A stretch of 64,000 nucleotides of DNA from Streptomyces ficellus (lineage in GTDB: Bacteria; Actinomycetota; Actinomycetes; Streptomycetales; Streptomycetaceae), in the NCBI RefSeq assembly GCF_009739905.1, contig NZ_CP034279.1, positions 992,001 through 1,056,000 on the forward strand, written 5' to 3'. The position numbers were made by a program, and so were the translations under genes. How positions within the stretch are numbered: the stretch's first letter is position 1; each line of letters begins with the position of its first letter. The notes under the pieces were generated by a model. The model had not been told where the DNA came from. It saw nothing but the letters and a program-made list of their open reading frames with translations, and searched no databases. Of the stretch, positions 61,351-64,000 are shown one piece after another.

Positions 61351-61767
61351 TTGTCCACCGTCATCGAGCAGGCCCTACAGGCCCGCCTGGTCGCCTCCTC
61401 GCCGCAGCGGGAGACCGTCGCCGCGACCCTGCGCTACGACCGCCGCAACCCCTTCGCCGTGCAGATGGCCTTCCCCGCGCCGGCCACCCTCGAGGGCATC
61501 GACGTGTCCTGGGAGTTCTCGCGCGAGCTGCTCGCCGCGGGGGTCGACGAACCGGCCGGGCTCGGCGACGTCCGCGTACGGCCCTTCGGCTACGACCGGA
61601 CCGTGGTGGAGTTCCACGCCCCGGAGGGCGTCGCGATGGTCCACATCCGCACCTCCGAGGTGCGCCGCTTCCTCGAGCGCGCCCGGCACCTGGTGCCCGA
61701 GGGGCGCGAGCACGAGTTCCTGGACCTCGACCAGGACCTGGCCCAGCTGATGCGCGACGCCTGCTGA
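61351..61767 (+). CDS. SsgA-like sporulation/cell-division protein
   Basis: The 138-aa protein belongs to the SsgA-like family, which is confined to morphologically complex actinomycetes and acts in septum placement and spore maturation. Marker segments are LRYDRRNPFAVQMAF, VSWEFSRELLAAGV, GLGDVRVRPFGYDRTVVEFH and VRRFLERARHLVPEG. The TTG at 61351 has GGGAG upstream and gives the usual length; the frame is open 78 nt further back without family similarity. The exact paralogue cannot be named from sequence alone. It lies divergent from the BNR gene. Confidence 0.88.
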   Translation: MSTVIEQALQARLVASSPQRETVAATLRYDRRNPFAVQMAFPAPATLEGIDVSWEFSRELLAAGVDEPAGLGDVRVRPFGYDRTVVEFHAPEGVAMVHIRTSEVRRFLERARHLVPEGREHEFLDLDQDLAQLMRDAC

Positions 61768-61786
61768 GCGCGCCGTTTTAATTCCG

Positions 61787-61815
61787 TTGCCGCCCGCGCT
61801 CCGTGGGCGTAGTTT
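61787..61815 (+). promoter_or_regulatory. promoter of the second ABC-F gene
   Basis: TTGCCG (61787-61792), a 17-bp spacer and TAGTTT (61810-61815) match the housekeeping consensus. Transcription would begin near 61822, leaving an unusually long leader of about 174 nt. Confidence 0.55.
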
Positions 61816-61881
61816 CGTTCCCGGCCCTTGTTGTCGTCGATCGGAGCAGGACGTTGCTCGTCTGAGGTCATGAGACACCGT

Positions 61882-61925
61882 GTCGCACAGCCGTGTTCGG
61901 CGCTGTGCGCGCTGTTGTGTGCGAC
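61882..61925 (+). promoter_or_regulatory. attenuator-like alternative hairpins in the ABC-F leader
   Basis: The arm at 61882-61891 can pair with GCTGTGCG at 61902-61909 (8 bp) or with TGTGCGAC at 61918-61925 (8 bp), but not both. Short reading frames starting near 61870 and 61880 run through it. This is the layout of ribosome-mediated attenuation before resistance-type ABC-F genes. Confidence 0.5.
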
Positions 61926-61995
61926 CTCGGCCCATGAGCCGTCCCGGTGTCTCGCCCGTTGCCCCTTATTTCCACGACGCAACCGGGAGACCCGT

Positions 61996-63630
61996 ATGTC
62001 TACCTTCCCCACCTCCATCACCTGCACCGACCTGTCCTTCGCGTGGCCGGACGGCACGCCCGTCCTGGAGGACTTCCAGCTCGCGGTCGGGCCCGGCAGG
62101 ACCGGCCTGATCGGTCTCAACGGCTCGGGCAAGTCGACCCTGCTGAAGCTGATCGCGGGCGAACTGGCGCCCACCGACGGCACGATCCGCACGGCGGGCG
62201 AGATCGGCTACCTGCCGCAGAACGCCACGCTCGACACCGCCCTCCGGGTCGACCAGGCCCTCGGGATCGCCGCCACCCGCGCCGCGCTGCACGCCATCGA
62301 GGGCGGTGACGCGAGCGAGGAGCACTTCACGGCGATCGGCGACGACTGGGACGTGGAGGAGCGGGCCCGCGCCACGCTCGACCAGCTGGGCCTCGGCCAC
62401 ATCGGGCTGGACCGCACCATCGGCGAGGTGTCGGGCGGCGAGTGCGTCCTGCTGCGGCTGGCCGCGCTGCTGCTGGCCCGGCCCGATGTGCTGCTGCTCG
62501 ACGAACCCACCAACAACCTCGACCTGTCGGCGCGCCGCCGTCTGTACGCGGCGGTGTCCTCCTGGTCCGGCGTCCTGGTCGTGGTGAGTCACGACCGTGA
62601 ACTGCTGGAGCTGGTCGACCAGATCGCCGACCTCCGGGACGGCGAGGTGACCTGGTACGGCGGCGCCTACTCCGCCTACGAGGAGGCGCTCGCCGCCGAA
62701 CAGGAGGCGGCCGAGCGCATGGTGCGGGTGGCCGAGGCCGATGTGCAGCGGCAGAAGCGCGAACTCGCCGACGCGCACGTGAAGCTGGCGCGCCGCAAGC
62801 GGTACGGGCAGAAGATGTTCGACAGCAAGCGCGAACCGAAGATCGTGATGAACGCGCGTAAGCGGGCGGCGCAGGAGTCCGCCGGCAAGCACCGCACCAT
62901 GCACACCCAGAAGCTCGCCGAGGCCAAGGAGCGGCTCGACGAGGCGGTGGAGGCGGTGCGCGACGACGACGAGATCCGTATCGAGCTGCCGTTCACCGCG
63001 GTGCCGCCGGGCCGGGACGTGCTGTTGCTGCGCGACCTGGAGCTGCGGTACGGGGCGCGGGTCGGCGGGGAGTGGGAGCTGCGCGGCCCCGAGCGGATCG
63101 CGCTCGTCGGGCGCAACGGTGCCGGCAAGACGACGCTGCTGCGCACCGTCGCCGGGGAGCTGGACCCGGTGGCGGGCGAGGTGGTGGCGCAGGTCCCGCT
63201 GCGCTTCCTGCCCCAGCGGCTGGACGTCCTCGACGACGACCTGAGCGTGGTGGACAACGTCGCCCGGTTCGCGCCGGAGGCGACCAACAACCGGATCCGG
63301 GCGCGCCTCGCGCGCTTCCTGTTCCGGGGCGCCAAGGCCGATCAGCCGGCCGGGACGCTGTCGGGCGGCGAGCGGTTCCGGGCGGCGCTCGCCGCGCTGC
63401 TGCTGGCCGAGCCGGCGCCGCAGCTGCTGATGCTGGACGAGCCGACGAACAACCTCGACATGGCCAGCGTCGCCAAGCTGACGGCGGCGCTGGACGCGTA
63501 CGAGGGGGCGCTGATCGTGGCGAGCCACGACGTGCCGTTCCTGGAGTCGATCGGGATCACGCGCTGGCTGCTGCTGGAGGGCGGCGAGCTGCGGGCCACG
63601 ACGGCGGAAGAGGTGCTGGCCGGCCCGTAG
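61996..63630 (+). CDS. ABC-F family ATPase, possibly antibiotic-resistance type
   Basis: The 544-aa soluble protein has two ABC domains. Walker A motifs are GLNGSGKST and GRNGAGKTT, signatures VSGGECVLL and LSGGERFRA, and Walker B motifs VLLLDEPTNNLD and LLMLDEPTNNLD. A charged linker between them contains ARRKRYGQKMFDSKREPK. ABC-F proteins act on the ribosome; some expel bound antibiotics. The 174-nt leader with alternative hairpins and the UvrA-like gene that follows favour an inducible protective role (inference). The ATG at 61996 has GGGAGA upstream. An in-frame ATG at 61870 would add 42 Cys-rich residues and a TTA codon, so I rejected it. Confidence 0.9.
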   Translation: MSTFPTSITCTDLSFAWPDGTPVLEDFQLAVGPGRTGLIGLNGSGKSTLLKLIAGELAPTDGTIRTAGEIGYLPQNATLDTALRVDQALGIAATRAALHAIEGGDASEEHFTAIGDDWDVEERARATLDQLGLGHIGLDRTIGEVSGGECVLLRLAALLLARPDVLLLDEPTNNLDLSARRRLYAAVSSWSGVLVVVSHDRELLELVDQIADLRDGEVTWYGGAYSAYEEALAAEQEAAERMVRVAEADVQRQKRELADAHVKLARRKRYGQKMFDSKREPKIVMNARKRAAQESAGKHRTMHTQKLAEAKERLDEAVEAVRDDDEIRIELPFTAVPPGRDVLLLRDLELRYGARVGGEWELRGPERIALVGRNGAGKTTLLRTVAGELDPVAGEVVAQVPLRFLPQRLDVLDDDLSVVDNVARFAPEATNNRIRARLARFLFRGAKADQPAGTLSGGERFRAALAALLLAEPAPQLLMLDEPTNNLDMASVAKLTAALDAYEGALIVASHDVPFLESIGITRWLLLEGGELRATTAEEVLAGP

Positions 63631-63685
63631 CGGGGCGGCGCCGCGAGGAGGTAGCGGGACCCTCGGGAAGCGGGACGGCACCCCG

Positions 63686-63728
63686 GGCCGTATACCCGAC
63701 AGGAGGTGTCGGGTATACGGCCTAGCTT
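63686..63728 (+). promoter_or_regulatory. 37-bp palindromic operator and -10 box of the UvrA-like gene
   Basis: The arms GGCCGTATACCCGACA (63686-63701) and TGTCGGGTATACGGCC (63707-63722) are exact reverse complements around GGAGG. They directly abut TAGCTT (63723-63728), which lies 7 nt before the ATG. A dimeric repressor bound here would cover the -35 region. As RNA it could also terminate the ABC-F transcript. Confidence 0.7.
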
Positions 63729-63735
63729 CGGCGGT

Positions 63736-64000
63736 ATGGCTTCCGACATCGCGATCTCGGGCGCCCGCGAGAACAACCTCCGGGACGTCTCCCTCTCCCT
63801 CCCCAAGAACCGCATCACCGTCTTCACCGGCGTGTCCGGATCCGGCAAGTCGTCGGTCGTCTTCGACACGATCGCCGTCGAGTCGCAGCGCCAGCTGAAC
63901 GAGACGTTCACCTGGTTCATCCGCAACCGGCTGCCGAAGTACGAGCGGCCGCACGTCGACGCGATCGACGACCTGTCCGTGGCGATCGTCGTCGACCAGA
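63736..64000 (+). CDS. UvrA-like ABC ATPase (3' end off window)
   Basis: Only 88 codons are visible before the right edge. They read SDIAISGARENNLRDVSLSL, then the Walker A GVSGSGKSSVVFDTI and the UvrA-typical ESQRQLNETF. This matches UvrA paralogues such as DrrC-like proteins that accompany drug resistance, as well as UvrA itself. The short first domain start and the position after an ABC-F gene favour a paralogue over the repair enzyme (inference). The ATG at 63736 lies 7 nt after a -10 box, so the message appears leaderless. A 37-bp palindrome over the promoter suggests repression. Confidence 0.82.
   Translation, partial: MASDIAISGARENNLRDVSLSLPKNRITVFTGVSGSGKSSVVFDTIAVESQRQLNETFTWFIRNRLPKYERPHVDAIDDLSVAIVVDQ

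Noticed and set aside
61870..61995. Upstream in-frame ATG as the true start of the second ABC-F protein
   Set aside because: It would add 42 Cys-rich residues foreign to ABC-F proteins and a TTA codon; the ATG at 61996 has its own ribosome binding site.

Overview
The window is high-GC actinobacterial DNA, almost certainly from a Streptomyces chromosome. Third codon positions are nearly all G or C. Other pointers are the SsgA-like sporulation protein, the SCO6745-family protein, the hopanoid block next to idi, and the LacI-type sugar uptake system without its own ATPase. There are no rRNA or tRNA genes, CRISPR arrays, insertion sequences or prophage genes that I can see.

Layout. (a) 1-4,144, minus strand: squalene/hopanoid operon hpnC-hpnD-hpnE plus a polyprenyl diphosphate synthase cut by the left edge. 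(b) 4,563-11,704, minus strand: a compact operon of a large membrane CDP-alcohol phosphotransferase fusion (apparent CTG start), a nucleotidyltransferase, a glycerol-1-phosphate dehydrogenase homologue, a second CDP-alcohol phosphotransferase, a GT2 glycosyltransferase and a two-component ABC exporter. It looks like a pathway that makes and exports a polyol-phosphate or teichoic-acid-like polymer. A GalE-like epimerase is divergent from it. (c) 13-21 kb: a CDF metal exporter, a methyltransferase-GNAT fusion, idi, a RsbW-like ATPase, an enoyl-CoA hydratase homologue, a DJ-1/GlxA pair, an SCO6745-family gene behind three 32-bp tandem repeats, and a 43-aa small protein. (d) 21-26.6 kb: tex, a HEAT-like protein, an ABC-F ATPase and a membrane-anchored Mrr-like nuclease with a small membrane partner. 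(e) 26.9-32.5 kb: an AraC regulator with two methyltransferases, a D-amino-acid oxidase and a BCCT transporter. (f) 32.6-38.2 kb: secreted peptidases (M14, S15, M1) and a DUF3995 membrane protein. (g) 38.4-47.3 kb: a beta-1,3-glucan utilisation regulon (LacI regulator, secreted GH81 glucanase, lipoprotein SBP, two permeases, GH1 beta-glucosidase) tied together by three copies of GAGAGCGCTCTC. (h) 47.3-51.3 kb: an MpaB-family protein, a secreted sphingomyelinase-like phosphodiesterase, a second CDF exporter with a 40-bp palindrome over its start, and a MerR regulator. (i) 51.6-57.4 kb, minus strand: an acyl-CoA catabolism operon whose promoter shares a 13-bp motif with the MerR gene. (j) 57.6-64 kb: a saccharopine-dehydrogenase-like reductase, endonuclease V, a YciI protein, a BNR-repeat secreted protein, an SsgA-like protein, an ABC-F gene with an attenuator-like leader, and the start of a UvrA-like gene behind a 37-bp palindromic element.

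How the parts fit. idi, the prenyl synthase and HpnC-D-E form an isoprenoid-to-squalene supply line. The operon in (b) resembles cell-envelope polymer synthesis and export. The (g) regulon degrades a glucan outside the cell, imports oligosaccharides and hydrolyses them inside. The (i) operon is a complete beta-oxidation spiral with a racemase/CoA-transferase-type entry enzyme. At least six genes appear to use leaderless promoters, with a TAnnnT -10 box 6-7 nt before the ATG.
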